NCBI RefSeq assembly: GCF_001672975.1
Contig: NZ_LZKU01000054.1
Location: 1 to 35,177, forward strand
DNA: 35,177 nucleotides
Reading direction: 5' to 3'
Source of the DNA: Mycobacterium sp. 1465703.0
GTDB lineage: Bacteria > Actinomycetota > Actinomycetes > Mycobacteriales > Mycobacteriaceae
This document shows positions 1 through 8,110 of the stretch, one piece after another. Within the stretch, counting starts at the first letter, position 1, and each line of letters starts with the position of its first letter. The notes under the pieces are model-generated. The model did no database searches. It was not told the DNA's origin and was given only the letters and a program-made list of their open reading frames with translations. A program made the translations under genes and the position numbers.

Positions 1-346
1 TTCGCCCAAAGCCAGTAGACAGACCAGTCCTGGCAGCCAGAAGAACAGCTCACCGCCGTCGTTGACGAACGCGCTGCCGATCAAGGTGCCCAGATGTCCG
101 CGCGCAAGGTTGTGAACGTTGGTACTCATGCGGCTCACCGCGACGTCGTGCGCGTGCGGCCCCAGCCCGGCGAGGATGAGGTAGATGACGAGCAGGGCGA
201 CCGCGTAGCCGACCGTGACGCGCACCGAGGCCGCCGCGGGCAAGGTCCGCAGCGGCACCTGCGTGCAGCGCAGCGCGTTCGTCAACGACGGCGGTGAGCT
301 GTTCTTCTGGCTGCCAGGACTGGTCTGTCTACTGGCTTTGGGCGAA
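1..346. repeat. 77-bp inverted repeat with an inverted loop (assembly fold-back at left end)
   Basis: Bases 1-77 are the exact reverse complement of 270-346, and the match stops at base 78/269. The 192-bp loop (78-269) reads as coding sequence only on the minus strand. There it gives 63 open codons that include a membrane-helix-like stretch (YAVALLVIYLILAGLG) and end ...GHLGTLIG. These codons join in frame to SAFVNDGG at 272 on the plus strand. Flipping 1-346 therefore restores one continuous protein. The same structure, with arms of exactly 77 bp, occurs at the other end of the window. I read this as a misjoin from a k=77 assembly and not as a real invertible element. Confidence 0.9.
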
Positions 347-874
347 CTGATGTGGCGCGGCACAGGTCTGCTCATCACCTTTGCGGTCGGCCACGTCGGC
401 GCCACGTTGATCGTCGCGGTCGGGCTGGTCGCCGCCATCGAGACGGGAATGCTGCCGGTGTCGGTTGCCCGCGCCAGTGACGTGGGAATCAGTTACGGCG
501 CGATGTGCGTGCTCGGCGCGTTCACAGCGGCGATGCCGGCGCGCTGGCGCGGAGTCTGGGTCGGTTGGTGGCTGGGAACCGCGGTGGTGGCGGCCGCGGG
601 CGCGGACTTCACCGCCGTCGGCCACGTGGTGGCGCTGCTGCTCGGCATCGGCTTGTCGTTCCGGTTGCGCTCGGCATGCTCCTGGACACCAATGCACCAG
701 GCGCTGCTCTTGGTCGGGGTCACGTTCGGCTATCTGCTGCTCGCGGGGCCTTCGCTGATGGCGCCGGCCGGCGGGCTGGCCGGTGCGTTCATCGGACTGG
801 TCAGCAATTGCTCGTTAGTCAGAGGGCCCCGTCAGTGTGTCGACGTGGTAGCGGCTGGCAGTCCAGGGCGGTGA
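270..874 (+). CDS. Rhomboid-like multi-pass membrane protein (5' part scrambled by the fold-back)
   Basis: The protein is an integral membrane protein with several hydrophobic segments: about 303-350 (ELFFWLPGLVCLLALGE), 360-440, 500-545, 610-665 and 705-800. A rhomboid-like pattern is visible. A serine sits in DVGISYGAM at about 471-500, and a histidine sits in the late helix GHVVALLLGIG. The serine motif is GxSYG, whereas canonical active rhomboids have GxSG. Protease activity is therefore uncertain. The N-terminal part lies inverted in 78-269 and includes another membrane helix and a conserved-looking segment ending GTLIGSAFVNDGG. An apparent start at 215 lies inside the inverted loop and is not the real one. 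The 3' end overlaps the convergent GH172-like gene by 60 bp. The rhomboid-like name rests on motif recognition only. Confidence 0.65.
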
Positions 875-2857
875 GTCTGCAACCGGGGTAAGAGTGATCG
901 TCAGCTGGGCTTTGCCCTCGGTGACCGAGCGTGGCAGCAAGTACGTGTCGTCCAGCCAACGGTGAAAGGTGTTGCTGCGCGGCTGTATCCAGTTGCCGGT
1001 GAGCACGCCGTCAACCGCAACGTCGGCCGATTGAAAGCCGGTTGCCTGATCCGATGTGCGGCGCAGCAGGACGCCGTGATTGTCCGGATCGATCTGGACG
1101 TGGAAAGTGATGATGCCCTGGGTGGCGCGGACCGAGCCGGCGACCGGCATGGTGTCCTGGGTGCCCTCGTATTCGCTGACCAGCAACTGATCGGTGGCGT
1201 CGGAGTCGTTGTAGCCGTGCAGAACTCGATTGACGGGATCGGCAGGGCTGACGTCGTCGCCGGCGGTGATGTCGGCATCCGGCTGTGTGTAGAGGAATGC
1301 CGTTGAGCTGTAATCGGGTTGGACCATGTTGCGCTTGCCGTGCTCGATGCCGAATCGGAGCGCGGAGTGATAGCCGATCGCGTCGGCCAGCATGAGCCGG
1401 TACATGGCGACGCAATAGTCAGCGCACCCGCCCGTGGCGGTGCGCTGATCGGGCTGGCCGTTGAGTGGGTCGCTGAAATGGGTGCCGTTTTTGAAGTACC
1501 AGCCGCCCTCATAGACGTCCTCGGTGCCGGTGCCATACCACTGAGGGGACGCGGCGCCGTCCGGGTAAACCCGCTCGGCGCCTTCGAGAAAGTAAGGGGC
1601 ATCATCACTGAACGCTGTTTTGGTTCGGTAGCCGCGAATGGTGTGGCTGACGCCGACGAATTTCCCGTGCCCCTGTTCATCGGCGAACACCCAGTCTTGG
1701 CCGAGGGTCGTCGGTCCGGCATGCGAGCGCGCGGTGAAGTAACCGGCGCGGCCACTGGCCAGCGCGGGCGCCCACTGCGCGTCGGGTGTGGTGGTCACGT
1801 GGCTGTCTATCCCCGATACCGGGCCGGTGTCTGTGTTGACGAGCGTGACGCGGACCGATTGTGCGAAAGGCATTGGCCACCAATCGCATAGCACCAGCGA
1901 TCCGTCGGGCTGCGGAATGGTCGCAAACATCAGCGATCGTACGCTGTTGGCACCCAGACCCGCGCCGAAGAACTCACCCAGTGGGGAGTCGACCATCGTT
2001 CGGCCGTCGAACTCAATGCGAAGCCGCAATGTGGTCAGCAGTCGATCGGCCGGTGCGGGCAGCTGCAGCCGGAGCGCCGAGATGGTGCCTGAACCGCTCG
2101 CTTCGACGACCGTCTGCTCAACGCCGGCGGCGAGGTCGATAATTCGATTGCTGTGCGTTGCACCGGCTGCCGCCGGCTTGGGGTCAACCGTGCCGGCGGC
2201 CCGTAGCGTGTCCAGCACGTCCAGCGCGGGGTCGGATGCCGAGAACGTGGTCACGCCATCGGCGTTCGGAAATTGCCGATAGTCGACGTGGTAGTACTCC
2301 AAATGGGATGCGACGCTGACGCGCATCGACTGCCGATAAGGCATCGGCACCTTGATGTAATTGCCTCCCGGCGATTGAACCGCGTTGGCCACCAGCGGCC
2401 ACACGAACGGGGCCCCCAGTTTGCCGTCGACCAACGATTGCAATGGCGTGTCTACCACCGTCTGGCCGTCCAGCTCGATGCGCATGTTTCCCATGGCGCG
2501 AAGATTGCCGCCATCGCGGGTCAACCACATCGAATCGATTTCTCCCGCACCGTGATCCTCGGCGATCACACAGCCGGCGCCCCCGGGCGCCAGGCATCCG
2601 CCACTGCCATTGCGATTGCCGGTGGAAATATCGAAATCGCCGCCACTGCGGTCAAAACTCGACACCTGTAGCGTCTGCGAGCCGGGGTTCAAAAAGGGCA
2701 ACCGATCCAGCCGACGATAGGTATCCCAGCCGACCATTCGGTCGCCGGCACCATTGATGGTCGGCTCGGCCGGTGCTGCCGGCGCGGCGACCACACAGGC
2801 GAGTACCAACAGTACGACTCCGCAGGCTGTGCAGCACGCCCGTGAAGTCACCCGCAT
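815..2857 (-). CDS. Secreted DUF2961 / GH172-type glycoside hydrolase
   Basis: A 680-residue exported protein. Residues 1-30 form a Sec-type signal peptide: a basic start, a hydrophobic core and an AAPAAPA cleavage region. The mature part has the DUF2961 layout, with jelly-roll-like beta-rich halves and repeated phrases (IELDGQTVVDTPL, IEFDGRTMVDSPLGEFF). The signature FLEGAE...GTGTED is present. E425 and E446 are 21 residues apart, the spacing I recall for the two catalytic glutamates of the bifidobacterial GH172 difructose-anhydride enzyme. Known GH172 members act on fructo- and D-arabinofuranosides, so mycobacterial cell-wall D-arabinan is a plausible but unproven substrate. The start codon is 11 bp after the stop of the polD1 gene on the same strand, which suggests co-transcription with a DNA-repair gene. 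The 3' end overlaps the convergent membrane-protein gene. The family call is solid; the substrate is inference. Confidence 0.85.
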   Translation of the reverse strand: MRVTSRACCTACGVVLLVLACVVAAPAAPAEPTINGAGDRMVGWDTYRRLDRLPFLNPGSQTLQVSSFDRSGGDFDISTGNRNGSGGCLAPGGAGCVIAEDHGAGEIDSMWLTRDGGNLRAMGNMRIELDGQTVVDTPLQSLVDGKLGAPFVWPLVANAVQSPGGNYIKVPMPYRQSMRVSVASHLEYYHVDYRQFPNADGVTTFSASDPALDVLDTLRAAGTVDPKPAAAGATHSNRIIDLAAGVEQTVVEASGSGTISALRLQLPAPADRLLTTLRLRIEFDGRTMVDSPLGEFFGAGLGANSVRSLMFATIPQPDGSLVLCDWWPMPFAQSVRVTLVNTDTGPVSGIDSHVTTTPDAQWAPALASGRAGYFTARSHAGPTTLGQDWVFADEQGHGKFVGVSHTIRGYRTKTAFSDDAPYFLEGAERVYPDGAASPQWYGTGTEDVYEGGWYFKNGTHFSDPLNGQPDQRTATGGCADYCVAMYRLMLADAIGYHSALRFGIEHGKRNMVQPDYSSTAFLYTQPDADITAGDDVSPADPVNRVLHGYNDSDATDQLLVSEYEGTQDTMPVAGSVRATQGIITFHVQIDPDNHGVLLRRTSDQATGFQSADVAVDGVLTGNWIQPRSNTFHRWLDDTYLLPRSVTEGKAQLTITLTPVADSPPWTASRYHVDTLTGPSD

Positions 2858-2868
2858 AGCAACGAAGC

Positions 2869-3912
2869 TTACTTTTCCCGGTTGGTTTCACCCTGTTTCA
2901 AATCCGTATCTCGGCTGGGTTGAACGCGTTTGGGTTCGCCGGGCATCTTCGGGTAGTTCGGCGGGTACGGCATGTCTCCAAGCCCACGCTCTTCGTCGGC
3001 TTCGGCCATTTCCAGTAACGAAGCGATCGATTGGGCCGCCTCATCCATTGCACCCCAGGGGTCTTCTCGATGCTCGACCAGATCGGGCACGGTCGCCATC
3101 GTGTAGTCGTCCGGCTCGGCATCGGCCAACTCGGTCCATGTCAGAGGCATCGATACCGTCGCGATCGGGGTGCGCCGCACCGAATACGGCGAGGCCATGG
3201 TGCGGTCCCGGGCATTCTGGTTGAAGTCGATGAAAATGCGCTCGCCGCGTTCTTCCTTCCACCAGGACGTGGTGACAGCATCCGGCGCACGGCGCTCGAC
3301 TTCCCGGGCCAGGGCGATGCCGGCACGACGCACCTCGATGAAATCCCAGTCGGTGGCGATCCGCAGAAAGACATGGATCCCGCGACCGCCGGATGTTTTC
3401 GGGTAGCCCACCAGACCCAGTTCGTCGAGCAACGGCCGTAGCACCTCGACCGCGACGGTGCGCGCCTGGTCGAAGGCAACGCCGGGTTGCGGGTCCAGAT
3501 CGATGCGCAGTTCGTCGGGATGGTCGGTGTCGGGGCAGCGCACCTGCCATGGATGCAGCGTGACGGTGCCCATCTGCGCCGCCCACACGACCGCCGCCGG
3601 ATGCGTGACCTTCAGCGCGTCCGCGGTCCGCCCCGATGGGAACGTCACCTGGCAGGTCTGCAGATAGTCGGGGTGGTGTTGGGGAACCCGTTTCTGGTAG
3701 ATCTCCTCGCCGTCGATGCCGTCCGGGAACCGTTGCAGGTGGGTGGGCCGGTCGCGCAGCGCGTCAAGCATCGGGCCGCCCGCCACGGCACGGTAATAGT
3801 CGACCAGGTGCCGCTTGGTGCCTTTGGAGCCCAATTCCGGGAAATACACCTTGTCCGGATTGGTCAGGCGCACCGCAATCCCGTCGACGTCGACCTCTTC
3901 GGCAGCAGCCAT
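2869..3912 (-). CDS. polD1: LigD-like DNA repair polymerase/primase PolD1
   Basis: A 347-residue archaeo-eukaryotic-primase-type polymerase, the stand-alone relative of the LigD polymerase domain. It adds nucleotides, with a ribonucleotide preference in the family, during end joining or gap filling. The metal-binding carboxylates are visible as D138 and D140 in RIDLDP and D229 in FIDFNQN. The nucleotide-binding SGGRGIH motif is at 174-180. Length and sequence match mycobacterial Rv3730c-type proteins, which lack ligase and nuclease domains. It is divergent from ligC with only 26 bp between the two start codons, so the two promoters must overlap. This pairing is the same as Rv3730c/Rv3731 in M. 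tuberculosis. The downstream GH172 gene follows after 11 bp. Confidence 0.92.
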   Translation of the reverse strand: MAAAEEVDVDGIAVRLTNPDKVYFPELGSKGTKRHLVDYYRAVAGGPMLDALRDRPTHLQRFPDGIDGEEIYQKRVPQHHPDYLQTCQVTFPSGRTADALKVTHPAAVVWAAQMGTVTLHPWQVRCPDTDHPDELRIDLDPQPGVAFDQARTVAVEVLRPLLDELGLVGYPKTSGGRGIHVFLRIATDWDFIEVRRAGIALAREVERRAPDAVTTSWWKEERGERIFIDFNQNARDRTMASPYSVRRTPIATVSMPLTWTELADAEPDDYTMATVPDLVEHREDPWGAMDEAAQSIASLLEMAEADEERGLGDMPYPPNYPKMPGEPKRVQPSRDTDLKQGETNREK

Positions 3913-3938
3913 ACCATCGATTCCAGCACAATCAGGCT

Positions 3939-5009
3939 ATGGACCTCCCTGTCATGCCGCCGGTGTCGCCGATGCTGGCGAAATCGGTTCGCTCGATTCC
4001 CCCTGATGCGTCCTATGAGCCCAAGTGGGACGGTTTCAGGTCCATCTGTTTCCGCGACCAGGATCAGGTCGAGTTGGGCAGCCGCAACGAACGGCCGATG
4101 ACGCGCTATTTCCCCGAACTGGTCGCAGCGGTCAAGGCCGAACTGCCGCAGCGCTGCGTGATCGACGGCGAGATCGTCATCGCCAGCGACCACGGTCTGG
4201 ACTTCGAGGCACTGCAGCAACGCATCCACCCGGCCGATTCGCGGGTACGGATGCTCGCCGAGGCCACGCCGGCATCCTTCATCGCGTTCGACTTGCTGGC
4301 CCTCGGCGCTGATGATTACACGCGCCGGCCTTTCAGCGAACGGCGTGCCGCGCTGGTGGACGCGTTGGCGGATTCGGGGCCCTCGATCCATGTGACGCCG
4401 GCGACCACGGATCTGGACACCGCGCAGCGGTGGTTCGACGAATTCGAGGGAGCCGGCCTCGACGGCGTGATTGCCAAGCCGCTGGACATCACTTACCAGC
4501 CGGACAAGCGGGTCATGTTCAAGATCAAGCACGAGCGCACCGCCGATTGCGTGGTTGCCGGCTATCGGGTGCACAAATCCGGTGCCGACGCGATCGGTTC
4601 ACTGTTGCTGGGTTTGTATCAGGACGACGGGCAACTCGCGTCGGTCGGCGTGATCGGCGCGTTCCCGATGGCCGAACGGCGGCGGTTGTTCGACGAATTA
4701 CGGTCGCTCGTCACCGGTTTCGAGGGCCACCCATGGAATTGGGCCGCGCATGAAGCCGGTGAGCGGACACCCCGCAAGAACGAATTCTCCCGCTGGAACG
4801 CCGGTAAGGATCTTTCGTTCGTGCCGCTGCGACCCGAGCGGGTGGTCGAGGTCCGCTACGACCACATGGAAGGCCGGCGTTTTCGTCATACCGCGCAGTT
4901 CAATCGGTGGCGTCCGGATCGCGACCCGCGTTCCTGCACTTATGAACAGCTCGAACAGCCGGTGACCTTCAGCCTCAGTGACATCGTGCCGGGACTCGGG
5001 TCGGGCTAG
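3939..5009 (+). CDS. ligC: ATP-dependent DNA ligase LigC
   Basis: A 356-residue ATP-dependent DNA ligase that seals nicks through a lysyl-AMP intermediate. Motif I is YEPKWDGFR with nucleophile K29. Other motifs in order are GSRN (about 47-50), VIDGEIVIAS (III), FIAFDLLAL (IIIa), LDGVIAKP (IV) and MFKIKHERTADCVVAGY (V). An OB-fold follows in the C-terminal third. The open frame extends upstream to 3636, but ATG 3939 (MDLPVMPPVSPML) matches the known LigC N-terminus, and the upstream part lies over polD1. The gene is divergent from polD1, and the two products are known to act together as a minor end-joining and gap-repair pair in mycobacteria. Confidence 0.93.
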   Translation: MDLPVMPPVSPMLAKSVRSIPPDASYEPKWDGFRSICFRDQDQVELGSRNERPMTRYFPELVAAVKAELPQRCVIDGEIVIASDHGLDFEALQQRIHPADSRVRMLAEATPASFIAFDLLALGADDYTRRPFSERRAALVDALADSGPSIHVTPATTDLDTAQRWFDEFEGAGLDGVIAKPLDITYQPDKRVMFKIKHERTADCVVAGYRVHKSGADAIGSLLLGLYQDDGQLASVGVIGAFPMAERRRLFDELRSLVTGFEGHPWNWAAHEAGERTPRKNEFSRWNAGKDLSFVPLRPERVVEVRYDHMEGRRFRHTAQFNRWRPDRDPRSCTYEQLEQPVTFSLSDIVPGLGSG

Positions 5010-5092
5010 AGGATGGTTGATATGCATTGGCGCGCTGGGCAATCCGCCCCTACATCCCGCGCGACGAGGAGGGCATTCGCCGAACGGGTACC

Positions 5093-5383
5093 TCAGCCGT
5101 CGATGTGCGTGGGTGGGTCGCCGAAGGCGAAATCCGGGGGCTGCTGGCCGGGACCCATCAAACCGCAATGGTTGTCGGGCACCAGGTAAGAACTGGCGCC
5201 GTTGGGAACCAGGCGGGTGACTGCCACGCACCGTTGCCAGGTGCCGTCGGGCTGCACGGGTCCGTCGCACTTGCTGAGAACCGGTCCTCCGTATTGGCAG
5301 CCGGCGCTGGCCGGCGGCGCCGAAGCGATCAGCCCGGCGGCCATCAGCAGGGCGGCCAGTCCTCCCACGATGCCGCGCTTCAT
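5093..5383 (-). CDS. Small secreted CDGP-motif protein
   Basis: A 96-residue exported protein. Residues 1-27 are a clear signal peptide ending in PASA before G28. The mature part is about 69 residues with four cysteines (C29, C39, C52, C73), enough for two disulfides. It carries the KCDGPVQPDGTWQRC phrase typical of mycobacterial CDGP-domain proteins of unknown function. The ATG at 5383 is preceded on the minus strand by a strong GGGAGG with a 5-bp spacer. A TATGAT -10-like hexamer lies at 5441-5436. The gene is convergent with ligC and separated from it by 83 bp in which I see nothing else. No enzymatic motif is visible. Confidence 0.85.
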   Translation of the reverse strand: MKRGIVGGLAALLMAAGLIASAPPASAGCQYGGPVLSKCDGPVQPDGTWQRCVAVTRLVPNGASSYLVPDNHCGLMGPGQQPPDFAFGDPPTHIDG

Positions 5384-5543
5384 GGTTGCCTCCCGTCATA
5401 TCGCCGCTGGGCGTTGCCGAGCGCTTGGGGTGGCAATCATATGGCCCAGCCGGCAATATGACGCTACCGCTAACGTGGCTGGCTTTTGCTGCCTTTGCGT
5501 TCGGCCGCGTTTGGCCTAGGTGTTAACCGGGCACGCGGCCATC

Positions 5544-5912
5544 ATGTCAGTCACAGCCTTTCAAGATCTCCCGTTAGCCGATCGCGACCGCAAGTGGGAC
5601 GGCGACGCCGCCGAGAAGCGGGTGCGTAAGTGGGCCGATGCCCAGGACGGGCCGAACCAGAAGTACCGCGACACCCACGTCTGGTACGACAACGACAAGA
5701 AGGACAACTTCACGTCCTACAAGCTGCTGATCGCCGACGTCATCGACGGCGAATTAAAGGCCGTCCCACGCGGAGTGATGGCGGCCGGCGCGATCATGGA
5801 CGGCGCGCGGGGTGGTATCGACGTGCCCCGCTCCGATGTCGACCGGATCAAGAGCCACCTGGCCAAGTACTACAAAAAGATGGACGAAAATCCGCCGTGG
5901 GAACGGGACTAG
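5544..5912 (+). CDS. Conserved hypothetical protein with a phage-associated domain look
   Basis: A 122-residue soluble, charged protein with the pattern KWDGDAAEKRVRKWA...YKLLIADVIDGELKAVPRGVMAAGAIMDGARGGIDVP...HLAKYYKKM...PW. I recognise this layout from a domain seen at the ends of phage proteins such as prohead proteases and as free-standing bacterial proteins. Its function is unknown. I chose ATG 5544 (MSVTAFQDL). An in-frame GTG at 5520 would add eight residues, and neither has a good ribosome binding site. The stop TAG overlaps the stop of the convergent P450 gene in a shared CTAG. No other phage genes are near, so it is not part of a visible prophage. Confidence 0.7.
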   Translation: MSVTAFQDLPLADRDRKWDGDAAEKRVRKWADAQDGPNQKYRDTHVWYDNDKKDNFTSYKLLIADVIDGELKAVPRGVMAAGAIMDGARGGIDVPRSDVDRIKSHLAKYYKKMDENPPWERD

Positions 5913-7168
5913 ACGGTGACCATCAGCTGCGACAGCCCGCGCAACGTGACGTTGGTCTTGTACAGCGGCTCGCCGTCCAACCGGGCATTCGGAAAACGCG
6001 CCGTCACAGCCGACAGGGCTACACCGGCTTCCAGCCGGGCCAGCGGCGCACCCAGACAGTAATGCGCTCCGCGACCGAACCCTAAGTGCCGCATGCCTTT
6101 CCGATCCGGATCGAACACATCGGGCCGGTCATACTCGGCGGGATCGCGCTGAGCGGCGGCGGTCAACAGCATCATGATGTCACCCGCGGGAACGTCAATG
6201 CCCCCGATTGTCATGTCGTCGCCCGCAGTTCGGGCGATCATCTGCGCCGGCGGGTCGTAGCGCAGTGTCTCCTCGATGACCGCCGGAGCGCGACCGGCGT
6301 CGGCGCCCAGCGCCGTCCACTGCGACGGCTGGCGAAGCATCGCCAAGATCGCGTTGCCGATCAGGTTCACCGTGGTCTCGTGACCGGCGACCAGCAGCAG
6401 GACGCAAGTGGAGACGATCTCCTCGGCGGTCAGCTGATCGCCCGATTCCTCCACCGCGATCAGCCGGGACATCAGGTCGTCGCCAAGCCGTGACCGCCGC
6501 CGCTCGATCAGGCCGTGCAGATAGGCGCGCAACCACATTCCGGCGTCCATCCGCTCTTTGAGGTTGTCCGATGGCGTGCCGGTGAACGCGACGAACGGGT
6601 CCAGTGATTGGGCCAGCAGCGCCGACACCCGGCTGAACTGTGGCTCGTCCTCGATGGGTACGCCGAGCAGCCGGCAGATCACGGTAACCGGCAGTGGATA
6701 GGCCAGGTCTTCGACGACTTCGAAGCGTCCCTTCTCGGCGATCTGGTCCAGCAAGCCGTCTATCAGCGCGGTGATGTCGGGCTGCAGCGCGCTCACCACC
6801 TTCGGTGCGAACGCCTTGCTGACCAGCTTGCGCAGCCGGGTGTGATCCGGCGGGTCCAGAAACAGAAACCCCGGCGGGGTTGGTGACGGCGCCTGCGCAC
6901 CGGCCTCGATCAGCTGTTGGGTCTGCGCCTCGATCTGGGCTCGGGCGGCGGTCGACTTGAGCCGGTCGTTGCTCGACGACGGGTGGCGCAGGACTTCGTC
7001 GCAGTCGCGGTAGGTCGAGAACACCGCGAGGTTGCCTTCGGGCAGGGCAAACGATCCGCGCTCACGAAACTGCGCGAACAGCGGGTAGGGGTCGGCACGG
7101 ACCGCCGGGTCCAACAGTCGCACCAGCAATTCGTCGGGCTTCGTGGACTCGGTCGGCGCGGTCGTCAT
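5909..7168 (-). CDS. Cytochrome P450 monooxygenase
   Basis: A 419-residue class I bacterial P450. Hallmarks are the I-helix AGHETT at 261-266 (oxygen activation), ExxR at 300-303, and the heme loop FGRGAHYCLG with thiolate ligand C371. Only the generic family is clear: the sequence does not reveal the substrate or an exact CYP number. There is no membrane anchor, so it should be soluble and need a ferredoxin and reductase; none is encoded in the window. It is the last gene of a minus-strand run, 35 bp after the haloalkane-dehalogenase-like gene, which suggests co-expression in oxidation of a hydrophobic or xenobiotic compound. The start at 7168 gives the expected PxxxDP(Y/F) N-terminal region. 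Confidence 0.92.
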   Translation of the reverse strand: MTTAPTESTKPDELLVRLLDPAVRADPYPLFAQFRERGSFALPEGNLAVFSTYRDCDEVLRHPSSSNDRLKSTAARAQIEAQTQQLIEAGAQAPSPTPPGFLFLDPPDHTRLRKLVSKAFAPKVVSALQPDITALIDGLLDQIAEKGRFEVVEDLAYPLPVTVICRLLGVPIEDEPQFSRVSALLAQSLDPFVAFTGTPSDNLKERMDAGMWLRAYLHGLIERRRSRLGDDLMSRLIAVEESGDQLTAEEIVSTCVLLLVAGHETTVNLIGNAILAMLRQPSQWTALGADAGRAPAVIEETLRYDPPAQMIARTAGDDMTIGGIDVPAGDIMMLLTAAAQRDPAEYDRPDVFDPDRKGMRHLGFGRGAHYCLGAPLARLEAGVALSAVTARFPNARLDGEPLYKTNVTLRGLSQLMVTV

Positions 7169-7203
7169 CCTGACATTGTGCCCGCCGCCGGACGGGGACC
7201 CGC

Positions 7204-8109
7204 TCAGCGGCGCAGGAACTCCACGATGCGGCCGGCCAGTTCCTCTCCGGCGTCCTCCTGCAAGAAATGCCCGGCACCGCGGATCACCGGGTGGTCGATT
7301 CCCTGCGCACCGCGCATCTCGCGCTTAAAGATGGCGGCCATCGGCCCGGTGATCGGGTCACTGTCGCTGAAGGCGACCAGCATGGGTGACGGGCTCACCG
7401 AAAGCTTGGTCCACGCCCTCTTGTTGGCCGCCGCGGCCGGATCATCCGGTGACGTCGGCACCAGGCCCGGCATGGCACGCGGCCCGGCACAGTAATCGTC
7501 GGACGGAAACGGCGCGTCATAGCCGGCCCGCTCGGTGTCGCTCATCCGCTTGCGACAACCGCCCTGCACAAACGCACCGATGTCCAGCCTCGGCGCTGAT
7601 GTGATGGCTTCACGGAATCGCCACCAGACGTCAGCCATGGGCTGCTCGCCGTTGGGCAACCCGGTGTTGGCGACGACCACCCGGGCGAACCGTTCGGGAT
7701 GCTCTGCGGCGAGCCGTAATCCGATCAGCCCGCCCCAGTCCTGGCCAACCAGGGTGACATTGCGAAGGTCTAGGAGATCGAAAGCCACCGCCCGCATCCA
7801 TTCGACGTGGCGCGCGTAGCTGTGGTCTTCGCGACGGGTCGGCTTGTCGGAGCGGCCGAACCCGACCAGGTCGGGACAGATGACTCGATGACCGGCGGCG
7901 GCCAGTATCGGAATCATCTTGCGGTACAGGTATGACCACGACGGTTCGCCATGCAGCATCAGAACCGGGTCGGCACTCTGCGGGCCGTCCTGAACCCAGG
8001 CCACCCGCAGCGTACCGCCGTCGTCGTCGGGCACTTCGCAATACCTTGGGGTATAAGGGAAGTCGGATAACTTGTCAAAACGGTCATCGGGTGTGCGCAA
8101 TGTCCGCAT
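7204..8109 (-). CDS. Haloalkane dehalogenase-like alpha/beta hydrolase (DhmA type)
   Basis: A 301-residue alpha/beta hydrolase very like mycobacterial Rv2296-type haloalkane dehalogenases, which cleave carbon-halogen bonds hydrolytically. The oxyanion-hole motif HGEPSW is at 53-58. Nucleophile D124 lies in GQDWGG, with the following W125 as the expected halide-binding tryptophan. The acid is D251 (SDSDP) and the base H281 (GAGHFLQED). This triad order fits subfamily I. An epoxide hydrolase is the main alternative, but those usually differ at the HGxP and D-W positions. The gene starts 1 bp after the stop of the Nudix gene, so the two are translationally coupled. The physiological substrate in mycobacteria is unknown. 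Confidence 0.85.
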   Translation of the reverse strand: MRTLRTPDDRFDKLSDFPYTPRYCEVPDDDGGTLRVAWVQDGPQSADPVLMLHGEPSWSYLYRKMIPILAAAGHRVICPDLVGFGRSDKPTRREDHSYARHVEWMRAVAFDLLDLRNVTLVGQDWGGLIGLRLAAEHPERFARVVVANTGLPNGEQPMADVWWRFREAITSAPRLDIGAFVQGGCRKRMSDTERAGYDAPFPSDDYCAGPRAMPGLVPTSPDDPAAAANKRAWTKLSVSPSPMLVAFSDSDPITGPMAAIFKREMRGAQGIDHPVIRGAGHFLQEDAGEELAGRIVEFLRR

Positions 8110-8110
8110 G

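Noticed and set aside
94..297. Short plus-strand frame in the first 300 bases
   Set aside because: It lies in the inverted loop of the fold-back and runs against the true coding strand there.
1..346. Phase-variable invertible DNA segment
   Set aside because: No recombinase gene is nearby, and the same 77-bp arms at both window ends favour an assembly artefact.
3636..3938. Upstream extension of the ligC frame
   Set aside because: It overlaps polD1 on the other strand and has no ligase homology; known LigC proteins start at MxLPVMPPVSPML.
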